Source of the DNA: Streptomyces justiciae
Lineage (GTDB): Bacteria > Actinomycetota > Actinomycetes > Streptomycetales > Streptomycetaceae
DNA length: 64,000 nt
NCBI RefSeq assembly: GCF_015163075.1
Contig: NZ_JADDXU010000013.1
Coordinates: 124,001 to 188,000 of the forward strand
Reading direction: 5' to 3'
In this document: positions 8,267-17,636 of the stretch, in pieces
How positions within the stretch are numbered: the stretch's first letter is position 1
How the letters are laid out: the number at the start of each line of letters is the position of its first letter
Notes under the pieces: model-generated
Database searches by the model: none
Told to the model about the DNA's origin: nothing
Seen by the model: only the letters and a program-made list of their open reading frames with translations
Translations under genes and position numbers: made by a program

Positions 8267-9023
8267 CACCCAACTGATCTTCATCCGCGACATGAAGCTC
8301 GCGCTGCGCAGCCCGACCTGGCTACTCATCGGGATCATGCAGCCGCTGCTGTACCTGTTCCTCTTCGGACCCCTGATGGTGTCCGTGGTCGACCACACCC
8401 CCGGCTTCCCGCCCGGCGGCGCCTGGCAGGTCCTCACCCCGGCCCTCATCGTCCAGACGGCGCTGTTCAGCGGCTCCTTCGCCGGGGTGGGGCTGCTCAC
8501 CGAGTACCGGGTCGGCGTCGTCGACCGCTTCCGCGGCACGCCCGCGAGCAGGGCCGCCCTGCTGTTCGGCAAGGTCCTGGCCCAGGCCGTGCAGGCCACC
8601 GCGCAGTCCGTACTGATCGTGCTGGTGACGCTGCTCGTCTTCGACCTCGACGTCTCGGCGACCGGGCTGCTGCTCAGCCTGGCGATCGCCGCGGTCCTGG
8701 CCATCACGCTGTCTTCGGGATCGTACGCACTGGCGATGGTCCTCAAGAGCGAGGCCGCGTTCCCCGCGCTGATGAACGCCGTGCTCCTGCCGCTGCTGCT
8801 GCTGTCCGGGGTGCTGCTGCCGGTCTCCGAGCAACTGGCCCCCGGCTGGCTGTACAACCTGGCCCGGATCAACCCCCTGACCCACGTGGTCGACGCCGAA
8901 CGCGCCGCGTTCCGGGGGGACATGAGCGCCACGGGCCTGCTGACCGGCTCCCTCGTGCTGCTGGTCATGGCCGTCCTCGCCCTGCTGTGGGGCACGCGGA
9001 CCTTCCGCAGGGAGAACGCCTGA
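8256..9023 (+). CDS. DrrB-type ABC-2 transporter permease
   Basis: A 255-residue integral membrane protein with about six hydrophobic segments, a conserved loop VGVVDRFRGTPASR, and PLLLLSGVLLPVS, typical of DrrB/ABC-2 permeases. It overlaps the ATPase gene and must form the transmembrane channel of the same exporter. A GC-rich perfect hairpin follows before the UvrA-like gene. Confidence 0.92.
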   Translation: MLRDTQLIFIRDMKLALRSPTWLLIGIMQPLLYLFLFGPLMVSVVDHTPGFPPGGAWQVLTPALIVQTALFSGSFAGVGLLTEYRVGVVDRFRGTPASRAALLFGKVLAQAVQATAQSVLIVLVTLLVFDLDVSATGLLLSLAIAAVLAITLSSGSYALAMVLKSEAAFPALMNAVLLPLLLLSGVLLPVSEQLAPGWLYNLARINPLTHVVDAERAAFRGDMSATGLLTGSLVLLVMAVLALLWGTRTFRRENA

Positions 9024-9052
9024 CGGCATCGCCCGCCGGCCCACCTCAGACC

Positions 9053-9087
9053 GGGCTCCCCCCTCCATCCCCCGCAGGGGGGAGCCC
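9053..9087 (+). terminator. Intercistronic hairpin (attenuator or partial terminator)
   Basis: Perfect 12-bp arms, GGGCTCCCCCCT at 9053-9064 and its complement at 9076-9087, with an 11-base loop. It lies between the permease stop (9023) and the UvrA-like GTG (9111). It may cut transcription partly or stabilise the upstream message, changing the ratio of exporter to UvrA-like protein. Confidence 0.6.
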
Positions 9088-9110
9088 ACCCGCATCACCG
9101 AGGAGCACAC

Positions 9111-11381
9111 GTGAGGACCGACGCCATCAAGGTGACCGGTGCCAGGGAGAACAACCTCAAGAACGTCTCCCTTCAGATCCCGAGACAGCAACTGACCGTC
9201 TTCACCGGCGTCTCCGGCTCCGGCAAGTCGTCCCTGGTGTTCGACACCCTCGCGGCCGAGGCCCAGCGGCAGCTCAACGAGACCTTCAGCGCGTTCGTCC
9301 GGACCTTCCTGCCCGACCACGGGCGGCCGGACATGGACGCCGTCGAGAACCTCTCCGCGGTCGTCGTCATCGACCAGAAACGCCTGGGCGGCAACCCGCG
9401 CTCCACCGTCGGCACGGTCACCGACATCAACCCGCTGCTGCGTCTGCTGTTCGCCCGGGCCGACGATCCCGCCGGCCTGCCACCGAGCGCGTTCTCCTTC
9501 AACGACCCCCAGGGCATGTGCCCCACCTGCGAGGGCCTCGGCACGACCGTCCGCCTCGACCTCGACGCGTTCCTCGACCGCACCAGGTCCCTCAACCAGG
9601 GCGCGCTGCTGCACCCGGACTTCTCCACCGACAGCTGGTACTGGCTGAGCTATGTGGAGTCCGGCCTGTTCGACAACGACAAGCCGCTGGCCGACTTCAC
9701 CGAGCGGGAACGGCAGCTCCTGCTGCACGGCGAACTGCCGGACAAGCTCCGCCTCCGCTGGCAGGGCAACACCCTCAACGTCCGCTACGAGGGCCTCGTC
9801 GACAAGTTCACCCGGCTCTACGTCAAGAAGGAGGACATGTCCGAGCGCGGCCGCCGCGTGTTCGAGCGGTTCACCCGCACCGCATCCTGCCCCGACTGCG
9901 ACGGCACCCGCCTCGCCCCCGACGCGCTGGCCACCCGGATCGGCGGCCACCACATCGCCGACCTCACCGCGATGGAGGCCCAGCACCTCGCACACGTCCT
10001 GGCGGAGCTGGACCTGCCCCAGGTGAAACCGGTCCTGGACGACCTGACCACCCGTCTGCACCACCTGGTCGACATCGGACTCGGCTACCTCAGCCTGGAC
10101 CGGCAGACCCGGACGCTCTCGGGCGGCGAGTCCCAGCGGATCAAGATGGTCCGGCACCTGTCCAACAGTCTCACCGAGATGCTGTACGTGTTCGACGAGC
10201 CGAGCATCGGCCTGCACCCCCGGGACGTGCACCGGCTCAAGCAACTCCTCGTCGCGTTACGGGACAAGGGCAACACCGTGCTCGTGGTCGAACACGACCC
10301 CGACATCATGGCCATCGCGGACCACGTGGTCGACATGGGCCCGAAAGCCGGGACGCTCGGCGGCGAAGTGGTCTTCGAGGGTGGCTTCGAGGCACTCACC
10401 CGTGCCGACACCCTCACCGGACGCCACCTCACGCACCGCCTGCCCCTCAGGACGGCACCCCGGCGCGCCACCGGGACGCTCACCGTCACCGACGCGACAA
10501 GTCACAACCTCAAGAACGTGACGGTCGGCTTCCCCACCGGCGTCCTGACGGTCGTCACCGGAGTGGCCGGATCGGGCAAGAGCACGCTGGTCAACGACGA
10601 GTTCCTGAGCCGGCACCCCGACGCGATCGTCATCGACCAGTCGGCGGTGACCACCAGCCGACGCTCCAACACCGCCACCTACACCGGCCTGATGGACCCG
10701 ATCCGCAAACTGTTCGCCACCGCCAACAAGGTCAGCGCCTCCCTGTTCAGCGCCAACTCCAAAGGCGCCTGCCCCAACTGCCAGGGGCTCGGCGTCCTCT
10801 ACACCGACCTGGCGTTCCTGGACACGCTGAAATCAGTGTGCGAGGTCTGTCAGGGCCGCCGCTTCTCCGAGGACGTCCTCGGCCACCGCCTGCGCGGCAG
10901 GTCCATCAGCGACGTCCTGGAAATGACGATGGCCGAGGCGGCCGACTTCTTCACCGAACCCAAGCTCCGCCCGGTCCTGCACGCCCTGAACGAGGTGGGG
11001 CTGGACTACCTGCGGCTCGGCCAGCCGCTCAGCACCCTGTCCGGCGGCGAGTGCCAGCGCCTCAAACTCGCGGCCGACCTGCACCGTGTCGGAAGCGTCT
11101 ACGTCATGGACGAACCCACCACGGGTCTGCACATGTCGGATGTCCACCGCCTCCTCGGCATCATCGAGCGCCTCGTGGACCAGGGCAACACCGTCATCGT
11201 CATCGAGCACAACCTCGACGTCGTCAAGAGCGCCGACTGGATCATCGATCTCGGCCCCGAAGGGGGCAGCGGCGGCGGACGCGTCCTGTTCGAAGGAACG
11301 CCGGCCGAACTCCTGAAGACCACCGACTCCCACACCGCCGCGCACCTGCGACAGGACCTCTCGTATGCAGGAGGCGTCTGA
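9111..11381 (+). CDS. DrrC/UvrA-like ABC protein for self-resistance
   Basis: A 756-residue soluble protein with two ABC ATPase halves related to UvrA (usually about 950 residues) and closest in size to DrrC. The first half has TGVSGSGKSSL (Walker A), a zinc-finger-like CPTCEGLG and CPDCDG pair, LSGGESQRIK and DEPSIGLHPRD. The second half has TGVAGSGKSTL, CPNCQGLG, CEVCQG, LSGGECQRLK and DEPTTGLHMSD. GTG 9111 follows GAGGAG at spacing about 5. In daunorubicin and actinomycin producers such proteins are proposed to release drug from DNA, so the product is probably a DNA binder. Confidence 0.92.
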   Translation: MRTDAIKVTGARENNLKNVSLQIPRQQLTVFTGVSGSGKSSLVFDTLAAEAQRQLNETFSAFVRTFLPDHGRPDMDAVENLSAVVVIDQKRLGGNPRSTVGTVTDINPLLRLLFARADDPAGLPPSAFSFNDPQGMCPTCEGLGTTVRLDLDAFLDRTRSLNQGALLHPDFSTDSWYWLSYVESGLFDNDKPLADFTERERQLLLHGELPDKLRLRWQGNTLNVRYEGLVDKFTRLYVKKEDMSERGRRVFERFTRTASCPDCDGTRLAPDALATRIGGHHIADLTAMEAQHLAHVLAELDLPQVKPVLDDLTTRLHHLVDIGLGYLSLDRQTRTLSGGESQRIKMVRHLSNSLTEMLYVFDEPSIGLHPRDVHRLKQLLVALRDKGNTVLVVEHDPDIMAIADHVVDMGPKAGTLGGEVVFEGGFEALTRADTLTGRHLTHRLPLRTAPRRATGTLTVTDATSHNLKNVTVGFPTGVLTVVTGVAGSGKSTLVNDEFLSRHPDAIVIDQSAVTTSRRSNTATYTGLMDPIRKLFATANKVSASLFSANSKGACPNCQGLGVLYTDLAFLDTLKSVCEVCQGRRFSEDVLGHRLRGRSISDVLEMTMAEAADFFTEPKLRPVLHALNEVGLDYLRLGQPLSTLSGGECQRLKLAADLHRVGSVYVMDEPTTGLHMSDVHRLLGIIERLVDQGNTVIVIEHNLDVVKSADWIIDLGPEGGSGGGRVLFEGTPAELLKTTDSHTAAHLRQDLSYAGGV

Positions 11382-11515
11382 TCATCGGGGGCCGTGGCGG
11401 CGACGTGGTGAGCTGCCGTGAACACCTGTCGCTCGGCGACGCGGGCGGCGCGGCCCTTCACCCATGCCGATCCCGCTGGTGTCGCTGAGCAGCTGTTCGA
11501 CCGTCACCAACGGCG

Positions 11516-12190
11516 TCAGGCCGCAGCTGGTTCGTCGGCGAGGAAGTCGTCCACGAACTGCACCGTGCGGCGATCGAAGTCGGCGTACTGGGCTTCCCGT
11601 TCGGCGCCGACGGCCGCGTCGCCGACGTGCAGGTTGCCTTGGGCGTCGACGCGCTGCGGGCGCTCTTCGGCGTCGAGCAGCAGACCCACGGTGGACTGGG
11701 AGAAGCCGCAGTAGCCGGCGATGCCCTCACTGAGGCCGGCCTCGAGGACGGACCGCATCCCGTGCGCGATGGGATCGTCGGCGGTGGCACCGGCCAGGCC
11801 GAGCCAGAGCATGCGCTTGCCGGCCAGGCGTGGCTTGCTGCGACCGTAGGCGAACCCGTAGTTCCAGACGCGGTCGATCCAGCCCTTGAGGAGGGCGGGC
11901 ACGCTCTGCCAGTACACGGGGAAGACGGCGACGACGACGTCTGCGTCGAGGATGCGCTGCATGTGAGCGTGCACTTCTTTGCTGTAGGCCTTCTCCCGGT
12001 TGCCCCAGTCGGGCTGGTCCTCGGCGTTCATGCGGGGGTCGAACCCTTCCGCGTGCAGGTCCAGGAGGTCGATGTGGAATCCGGCTGCCTGGAGGCGGGC
12101 GGCCGCGCGGCGGGCGGTGTGCGCGGTGAGCGAATCGCTGCGGTGGTGCGCGACGACCACGAGGGCTGTGGGGCTGGAGTTCTGCGACAC
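11516..12190 (-). CDS. NAD(P)H:quinone-type oxidoreductase, flavodoxin-like fold
   Basis: A 224-residue Flavodoxin_2 family protein. The N-terminal VVVAHHRSDSLT is the FMN phosphate loop, VVAVFPVYWQSVPALLKGWIDRVWN is the conserved flavin/dimer segment, and the rest fits MdaB/NQO-type reductases. GTG 12190 is chosen because GGGAG stands about 5 bases upstream. It is divergent from an AraC regulator across about 110 bases and is probably controlled by it. The physiological acceptor (quinone or electrophile) is not known. Confidence 0.87.
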   Translation of the reverse strand: MSQNSSPTALVVVAHHRSDSLTAHTARRAAARLQAAGFHIDLLDLHAEGFDPRMNAEDQPDWGNREKAYSKEVHAHMQRILDADVVVAVFPVYWQSVPALLKGWIDRVWNYGFAYGRSKPRLAGKRMLWLGLAGATADDPIAHGMRSVLEAGLSEGIAGYCGFSQSTVGLLLDAEERPQRVDAQGNLHVGDAAVGAEREAQYADFDRRTVQFVDDFLADEPAAA

Positions 12191-12302
12191 GGTGTCTCCC
12201 GACAGGGCTGAATGTCTTCGGTGACTCCAGTACAACCGGGGCTGCGTGGATGATCCATGGGAGAAAGTCTGCAACTCATAGGAGATCGTCTACGGTTGGC
12301 GG

Positions 12303-13232
12303 ATGGATCCCTTGAGTTCGCTGCTGAACGGCATCCGGGCCGAAGGCTCGATCGTCAGCCAGGCCGTGCTCAACGCGCCGTGGACCATCCGCTTCGCCGA
12401 CGGCGCACCGCTGACCATGGTCACCGTGCTGCGCGGGGGCGGCACCCTGCTGCTGGCCGACGGCACCGAGCGGGTGATCGCCGCGGGCGACACGGCCGTC
12501 GTCCGCGGCCCGGCGCCGTTCCGGCTCGTGGACGAGGCCGCCACGGTCCAGGGCCCGTGCGTCGAGTACGAGATCAACTGCTTTGCCCCAGGGGCCGCGT
12601 GCGCGGAGGAGGAACTCTCCGGCATCCACTGGGGCGGCGACCCGGGCGGGGCCACGGCGCTCATCGTGGGCGCCTACCGCGCCACCGGCCACCGTCACGA
12701 ACGGCTCCTGCGCGCGCTGCCGCCGATCCTGACCGTCACCGACGACCCCGACGTCTGCGCCTGGATGGAGAGCTCCGCCGCCGACGCCGCCCGGCTCTCC
12801 GCCGGCTCCCAAGCCCTGATGGACAGGCTCCTGGACTGGGCACTGGTGTGCACACTCCGCGACTGGTTCGAACGCGCCGGCGCCGACGCCCCCAGCTGGT
12901 ACCGCGGCCTCGCCGACCCCGTTCTCTCGCCCGCCCTGCGCGCCTTCCACGACCGGCCAGCCGACACCTGGACCGTCGCTTCACTGGCGGCCCAAGCAGG
13001 CGTCTCACGGGCGCTGTTCGCCAAACGCTTCACCCAGCTCATGGGGCGCCCGCCCCTCGCCTACATCACCGAGTGCCGCATGGACGAAGCCGCGTCACTC
13101 CTGGCCGACACCGACCTCAGCATCGCCCGGATCGCCGAGACCGTCGGCTACGCCGACGCCTTCGGATTCAGCGCCGCCTTCAAACGCCACAGAGGCCGCA
13201 GCCCCAGCGAGTACCGCGCTACGGCGGCATGA
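12303..13232 (+). CDS. AraC-family regulator with N-terminal cupin
   Basis: A 309-residue regulator. Residues about 1-190 form a cupin-type sensor domain (LRGGGTLLLADG, ERVIAAGDTAVVRG). The C-terminal 100 residues carry two helix-turn-helix motifs, with SLAAQAGVSRALFAKRF and the signature IARIAETVGYADAFGFSAAFKRH. It stands divergent from the oxidoreductase gene, the usual arrangement for a regulator of a detoxifying reductase. The ribosome site before ATG 12303 is weak. Confidence 0.9.
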   Translation: MDPLSSLLNGIRAEGSIVSQAVLNAPWTIRFADGAPLTMVTVLRGGGTLLLADGTERVIAAGDTAVVRGPAPFRLVDEAATVQGPCVEYEINCFAPGAACAEEELSGIHWGGDPGGATALIVGAYRATGHRHERLLRALPPILTVTDDPDVCAWMESSAADAARLSAGSQALMDRLLDWALVCTLRDWFERAGADAPSWYRGLADPVLSPALRAFHDRPADTWTVASLAAQAGVSRALFAKRFTQLMGRPPLAYITECRMDEAASLLADTDLSIARIAETVGYADAFGFSAAFKRHRGRSPSEYRATAA

Positions 13233-13393
13233 TCCCCTGCGCGCGGCACCAAGGGCCGGGAGTGCCCGGATGTACGTCGTCCTTCGCGCCGACGCTTTCC
13301 TTCAGGGCCAGGGGTGGTGTCGGCGGTGCTCGGCCCGGCGCTGGAGCAGCGGTCCCGCGGGCGGCTCGTATCGGGCTGCTGCTGTGGATCGGC

Positions 13394-14278
13394 TCATCCG
13401 ATCCTGGGGGTGGTGAGGGGGTACAGCGTGCGCAGGCCCTCGTTCAACGCGTACGGCAACGCCGACCCGTGGGTCTGCCTGGGGTACAGGCGGCAAGTGA
13501 GCTCCAGGGACGGGTAGTTGCGCAGCCGCAGCAGCTGCGCCATGCGGGTCATCGACCCGAGGATGTCGGCGGCGGCCAGATAGGGATCGCTGAGCTCCGC
13601 CTCGCCCGCGCCGAGGAACACCTTGGCCGCCAGGTCGTCATGGGTCGTGGCGTACTCGGCTTCCAGCGTGAAGAGCAGATCCTCACATCCGCTGAGGGCA
13701 GGGCTGCTGGCCAGATAGCGGTCGAAGGCCGCCGGGCGGGAGAGCAGGGCAAAGCCGACGAAGTGTCCGCCGCCGGAGAATCCCACGAGACCGTGGTGGT
13801 CATCGAACCGGAACTCGCTTGCCAGCCGTGGGCGCAACTCGTCGACCAGGAACGACAGGAATGCATCGGCGCCGCCACCCGTCGGCGTTTCGTCGGACAG
13901 TGCTTCCATGCGTGCGCCGCCGGGCCCTGCATTGACCCATTTCGGCCTCGGATAGAAGTCGTGTGTTCGACGCGCGCCGAACTCGGCGGGGTCGCTCTCG
14001 TCGGGAGCACCGATGCCGATCACGATGAGCTCGGCGATCTCCTGCACGGTGTGGAGCCAGTTCATCAGGCCGACGGTCAGCGCGAAGCTGAGGGAGGCGT
14101 CTGTCACCCACAGGACGGGGTAGCTGCGGTCACCGTGCTCGTACGACGGGGGGAGCGCGATGTGCACATCATGCGGCCAGGGCACATCGGTCCCTTGCAT
14201 CCGTCTGGTGGGCAGGACCTGATATGTGTGCCGGGGCAGGGACACAACTTCCTCCTGCTGAAGCCGATGTTCGGACAC
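13394..14278 (-). CDS. Esterase-like alpha/beta hydrolase (esterase D / ferri-enterobactin esterase type)
   Basis: A 294-residue member of the putative esterase family (PF00756 type). The nucleophile elbow is GFSGGG (Ser), preceded by FDDHHGLV; YPVLWVTDAS and a late His in RQTHGSALP complete the pattern. No signal peptide is visible, so it is probably cytoplasmic. Start is GTG 14278 with a weak ribosome site. Substrate is unknown; relatives hydrolyse siderophore esters or small carboxyl esters. Confidence 0.8.
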   Translation of the reverse strand: MSEHRLQQEEVVSLPRHTYQVLPTRRMQGTDVPWPHDVHIALPPSYEHGDRSYPVLWVTDASLSFALTVGLMNWLHTVQEIAELIVIGIGAPDESDPAEFGARRTHDFYPRPKWVNAGPGGARMEALSDETPTGGGADAFLSFLVDELRPRLASEFRFDDHHGLVGFSGGGHFVGFALLSRPAAFDRYLASSPALSGCEDLLFTLEAEYATTHDDLAAKVFLGAGEAELSDPYLAAADILGSMTRMAQLLRLRNYPSLELTCRLYPRQTHGSALPYALNEGLRTLYPLTTPRIG

Positions 14279-14548
14279 TCGCTCAGGCGTTCTTCACATG
14301 TCGCAGAGCGCCATTGTCAGCCGACGGCCGAGGACAACCGGTGCGACGCCGGTGAAGACCACTTCTGACATGTGGTCAGTAGAGATCAGTGCCGAGCAAG
14401 GCACCTCCGAGCCACCGGGAAAGCCCAGCGCGGCGACATCCTCGTCGAACACGGCCTCAACGCACCCGTCTGCCGATCCGGCTCGGCAAGCTCAATCACG
14501 CACTCGATGACGCGTTCACCCTTGCTGGTCGGCGGCACGTCAGGGGTG

Positions 14549-15154
14549 TCATGCGGGGGTGCTGAGGGGTGGGTGTTCGAGTACGCGGGGTTTGTATTCG
14601 ACGAGTTGGATGCGTCCGTCGAAGGTGCGGTGGTCGGTCATTTCGAGGGCGACGTCGGGGTAGCCGTCGTAGATGCGTTCCTCGCCCGTGGCCCCGGTGA
14701 TCACGGGGAACATCACGACGCGGAAGCGGTCCACGAGTCCGGCTCGGAGCAGGGAGCGGGAGAGGCTGAGGCTGCCGATGGTGCTGAGGAGCCCCGTGCC
14801 GGTCGACTTCATGGTGCGGACCGTCTCGACGGCGTCGTCGCGGACGAGGGTGGAGTTGGCCCACGTCAGTGGCTCTTCGAGGGTGGAGGAGAACACCACC
14901 TTGGATGCTTGCGTGAGCTCGTCCACGGAGGCTTCTTCCTCGGGGCGGAACTCGTCTTGGCCGGCGGGGATCTCGCCTGCGGCGAAGCCCGACATCAGGC
15001 GGTAGGTGTTCGCTCCCATCAGGTACGTGACCTTCGGCTGCTCACCGAGCCACGCGAGGTACTCCGGGCCTTCCAGGCCCCAGAACCCTGGCCAGCCCTC
15101 TCCCGAGGCGTAGCCGTCGAGGGAGGTGATGAAGTCGACGAGAAGCTCCGACAT
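14549..15154 (-). CDS. RibD C-terminal/dihydrofolate reductase-like protein
   Basis: A 201-residue dihydrofolate-reductase-fold protein. The start LLVDFITSLDGYA and the NADPH-binding YLMGANTYRLM and VFSSTLEEP segments are characteristic, as is GSLSLSRSLLRAGLVDRFRV near the C-terminus. An AAAGGA ribosome site precedes ATG 15154. Such stand-alone proteins are common in Streptomyces and usually have no assigned substrate; riboflavin synthesis is unlikely. Confidence 0.85.
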   Translation of the reverse strand: MSELLVDFITSLDGYASGEGWPGFWGLEGPEYLAWLGEQPKVTYLMGANTYRLMSGFAAGEIPAGQDEFRPEEEASVDELTQASKVVFSSTLEEPLTWANSTLVRDDAVETVRTMKSTGTGLLSTIGSLSLSRSLLRAGLVDRFRVVMFPVITGATGEERIYDGYPDVALEMTDHRTFDGRIQLVEYKPRVLEHPPLSTPA

Positions 15155-15273
15155 GACTGCGTCCTTTCCTGGGTGTCACGAGCTTGGACTGGCCGGGAGC
15201 CGCAGACTCATCGGTCGTGCCGTGGAGCAACGGGAAAGACCTTGACGGTGCGGTCGGCTGAACGGCGTGCGGC

Positions 15274-16653
15274 TCAGGAGGGGAGGCAGGGCAGGCGGCC
15301 GTCGTGGACGGCCTGGGTGAAGGTGGTGTAGTCGTCCTGGGTCTGCTGGGCGTAGCGGAGAGCGAAGGCGGTGACGGCCCGGTCGAAGGAGTCGTCGTCG
15401 CCCAGGTAGGCGGCGATGGCGGCGCGGTTGCCGGAGCGGGCGTGGCCGCGGGCCAGCGTGCGGCCGCAGAGGCCGGCGTACTGGTGCATCAGGCTGTCGG
15501 ACAGGCTCTGGACGGCCGCGGAGCCCTTCATGTCGAGCAACTGCCGCCAGTAGAAGTGGCGTCCGGTGGGCCCGGTCGACCAGCCGAGGAAGATGTCACC
15601 GAAAGCCTGGAGCAGTCGCTGTCCTTCGACGACGCGTTGTCCCTCGTGGGTGACGGACACCTTCACGTACGGGGCGAGGACGGAGGGTTCCGCCTCCTTG
15701 GCCTGCAGCAGCAGGAGTTCGCCCGCTAGGCGCCCCTCCAGCAGCATGACCCAGCAGCGGGTTCCGACGCTGCCGATGCCGACGACCTTGCGCGCCGCGT
15801 CCAGGACGCGGAAGCGGTCCAGCAGCCTGGCCTGGGCCGATGGCAGGGTGGCGCGATAGTCCTCGAAGGCGTGCTCCACCGTGGCCCGGTCCTCCTCCGC
15901 GACCGGCTCGACCAGGGGTGGCGCGTGGACGAACCGGGGCCGCCCGTCGGGGCCGGGCGCGGTGAGCTTGGCGACGGCCTTGCTGCTGTCCGTCTGCCGT
16001 GCCTGGTCCAGGCTGCGCCGCAGCCGGGCCTGTTGCAGGGAGTTGCCGACCTCTTGGAGCAGGTCGTCGGCCGCGATGTGCTCGTACCAGACGGCGAGTT
16101 CGGTGGAGCAGGCGAGCTCGCCCAGATGCGTGCGGTAGCCACGAGCGGCCTCGGTCGCCGCGGCCGCGGCGGTCTCCTGGTCCGCGCCGTTGTCGAGTGC
16201 GGCCACCACGATGCTGGCGGTCAAGCGCTTGACGTCCCATTCGAAGGGGCCCGGCAGGGTCTCGTCGAAGTCGTCCAGGTCGAAGACCAGTCGGCGCTCC
16301 GGGGAGGCGAACAGGCCGAAGTTGGAAAGGTGCGCGTCTCCTGAGAGCTGAACGGTGAGCCCGGAGTGCGGGAGGCCGGCGAGGTCGGCGGCCATGACGG
16401 CGGGAGTGCCCCGGTAGAAGGCGGGCAGGGAGTCCCTCATGCGGCTGTAGCGGAACGGCAGCAGTTCGGGGATCCGCGGCGCGGCCTCCTCTTCGAGGAT
16501 CTCTACGAGGTCACGTCGCTGGGTGGAGGGGGCCCACTCCCTGTGCATGGCCAGGGGGAGACGTTCGCGCGCCGCCCGCCCAGTGGCGAAGGGATCCTCG
16601 GGTGCGGGATCCCCTGCAGTCGGCTGGCCGGGGGAACGAGGGGGCGTGGACAC
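15274..16653 (-). CDS. DUF2252 family protein
   Basis: A 459-residue protein with the DUF2252 pattern: FYRGTPAVMAADLA, then LSGDAHLSNFGLF (GDxHxxNFG, kinase-like) and VFDLDDFDE, and a C-terminal MHQYAGLCGRTLARGHARSG. The fold resembles aminoglycoside-phosphotransferase-like kinases, but no function is established. GTG 16653 is chosen because AGGAG (16661-16665) lies 7 bases upstream. It is divergent from the amphi-Trp gene. Confidence 0.88.
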   Translation of the reverse strand: MSTPPRSPGQPTAGDPAPEDPFATGRAARERLPLAMHREWAPSTQRRDLVEILEEEAAPRIPELLPFRYSRMRDSLPAFYRGTPAVMAADLAGLPHSGLTVQLSGDAHLSNFGLFASPERRLVFDLDDFDETLPGPFEWDVKRLTASIVVAALDNGADQETAAAAATEAARGYRTHLGELACSTELAVWYEHIAADDLLQEVGNSLQQARLRRSLDQARQTDSSKAVAKLTAPGPDGRPRFVHAPPLVEPVAEEDRATVEHAFEDYRATLPSAQARLLDRFRVLDAARKVVGIGSVGTRCWVMLLEGRLAGELLLLQAKEAEPSVLAPYVKVSVTHEGQRVVEGQRLLQAFGDIFLGWSTGPTGRHFYWRQLLDMKGSAAVQSLSDSLMHQYAGLCGRTLARGHARSGNRAAIAAYLGDDDSFDRAVTAFALRYAQQTQDDYTTFTQAVHDGRLPCLPS

Positions 16654-16983
16654 GGGAGGGCTCCTATCGGCGGGGCCTGGGGCGAGGGGCGGCGCCGTCG
16701 ACGGCATGTTCCTCACCGCGCTGGGCCCGGCTGCTGTGCGGGACCTTGCACCGACCGGGATGTTCGGGGCCCGCTGCGGCGGCGCTCGCGCCGGGGCGGG
16801 TGAACGTGCTGCGGGATGCCATCACGGGCCGGTCCTCGGCCATGTGCCTGTTCACGAGTCTTGTTCCAGCGTCCCACGCCTGCCGACGGCCGCCACTTCG
16901 GGTGACCGCTGCCTCGCCGGGCCGATGCGGCGACACGGCGTGACAATGAGAGACGGCCGCTGTTCAGGGACCTGGGAGGCACT
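16654..16983. other. Intergenic region with no gene seen
   Basis: 330 bases between two divergent genes. It should hold both promoters; I see no convincing -35/-10 pair, repeat or small gene beyond the two ribosome sites at its ends. Confidence 0.5.
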
Positions 16984-17238
16984 GTGAGCGATCTCGAATT
17001 CGAACAGAAGCGGACACTGTCACGTGTCGAGGCGGCCGACCAGCTCGAGGCCCTGGCCGCCGCGCTCAGACGCGGTGGGCAGGCGGAGCTGGAGCTCGGC
17101 CCGGGTCGGCTGACGGTGCGGATTCCGGACGAGCTCCGCAGCGAGATCGAGGTCGAGCTGGAGGACGGTGAGATAGATCTGGAGATCGAACTGTCCTGGC
17201 GGACGCCGCAGGCGGACCGCGCGGCGGACGACGATTGA
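16984..17238 (+). CDS. Amphi-Trp domain protein
   Basis: An 84-residue acidic protein matching the amphi-Trp domain family: a helix with LSRVEAADQLEALAAALRRGG, then beta strands ending in LEIELSW with the family's conserved Trp. GTG 16984 has GGGAGG at spacing 5. The family is small and of unknown function. It lies just before the dehydrogenase fragment and the CATRA operon but is not obviously coupled to them. Confidence 0.8.
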   Translation: MSDLEFEQKRTLSRVEAADQLEALAAALRRGGQAELELGPGRLTVRIPDELRSEIEVELEDGEIDLEIELSWRTPQADRAADDD

Positions 17239-17284
17239 CGGGAGAGAGCCGGAGGCACTCCGTGAAGATCTAGCCGGTCTCCTT

Positions 17285-17440
17285 CCAGAGGAGACGGTGA
17301 GGCCGGCCGGGGTTCTTGCCCAGCGGGCGCGATCCCGCGATACGGCCACAGGTCCGAGCCGCAGATTGAGCTTCACGATCGCGTCGGCCGACTCGATGCT
17401 CCTCTGATCCTCGCGCTCTTCCACCCGCACGTCTCCGGGG
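17285..17440 (-). pseudogene. Zinc alcohol dehydrogenase fragment
   Basis: On the minus strand one frame reads GDVRVEERE...ADAIVKLNL, and after a frameshift the adjacent frame reads CGSDLWPYRGIAPAG. These are the N-terminal strand and zinc-site motif (CGSDLWPYR) of zinc-binding alcohol dehydrogenases. Only about 50 residues survive, without start or catalytic domain. It is a relic, perhaps left by the insertion of the neighbouring operon. Confidence 0.6.
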
Positions 17441-17636
17441 TTGTGCGCTGCCCCACGCCGCTGGCGACGACGTCCGACAACGACGACACCGGGCCGGGGA
17501 CCGTGCCGCCCTCAAAGGCCGCGCCCGGATTCGGATGTCCTCCCGCCTGCCCAGGGTGGGCCGCATCCCCTACCGGAGGGATCAACTTTCCTACGTGTAC
17601 GGCGTGTTGATCGGAACCTCACTATGCTTTTCGCGC

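Noticed and set aside
8322..10244. 640-codon open frame opposite the permease and UvrA-like genes
   Set aside because: High GC keeps antisense frames open; the plus-strand genes have full sets of family motifs.
14279..14548. Possible small gene between the esterase and the RibD-like gene
   Set aside because: Plus-strand frames here have no start with a ribosome site and no recognisable pattern.
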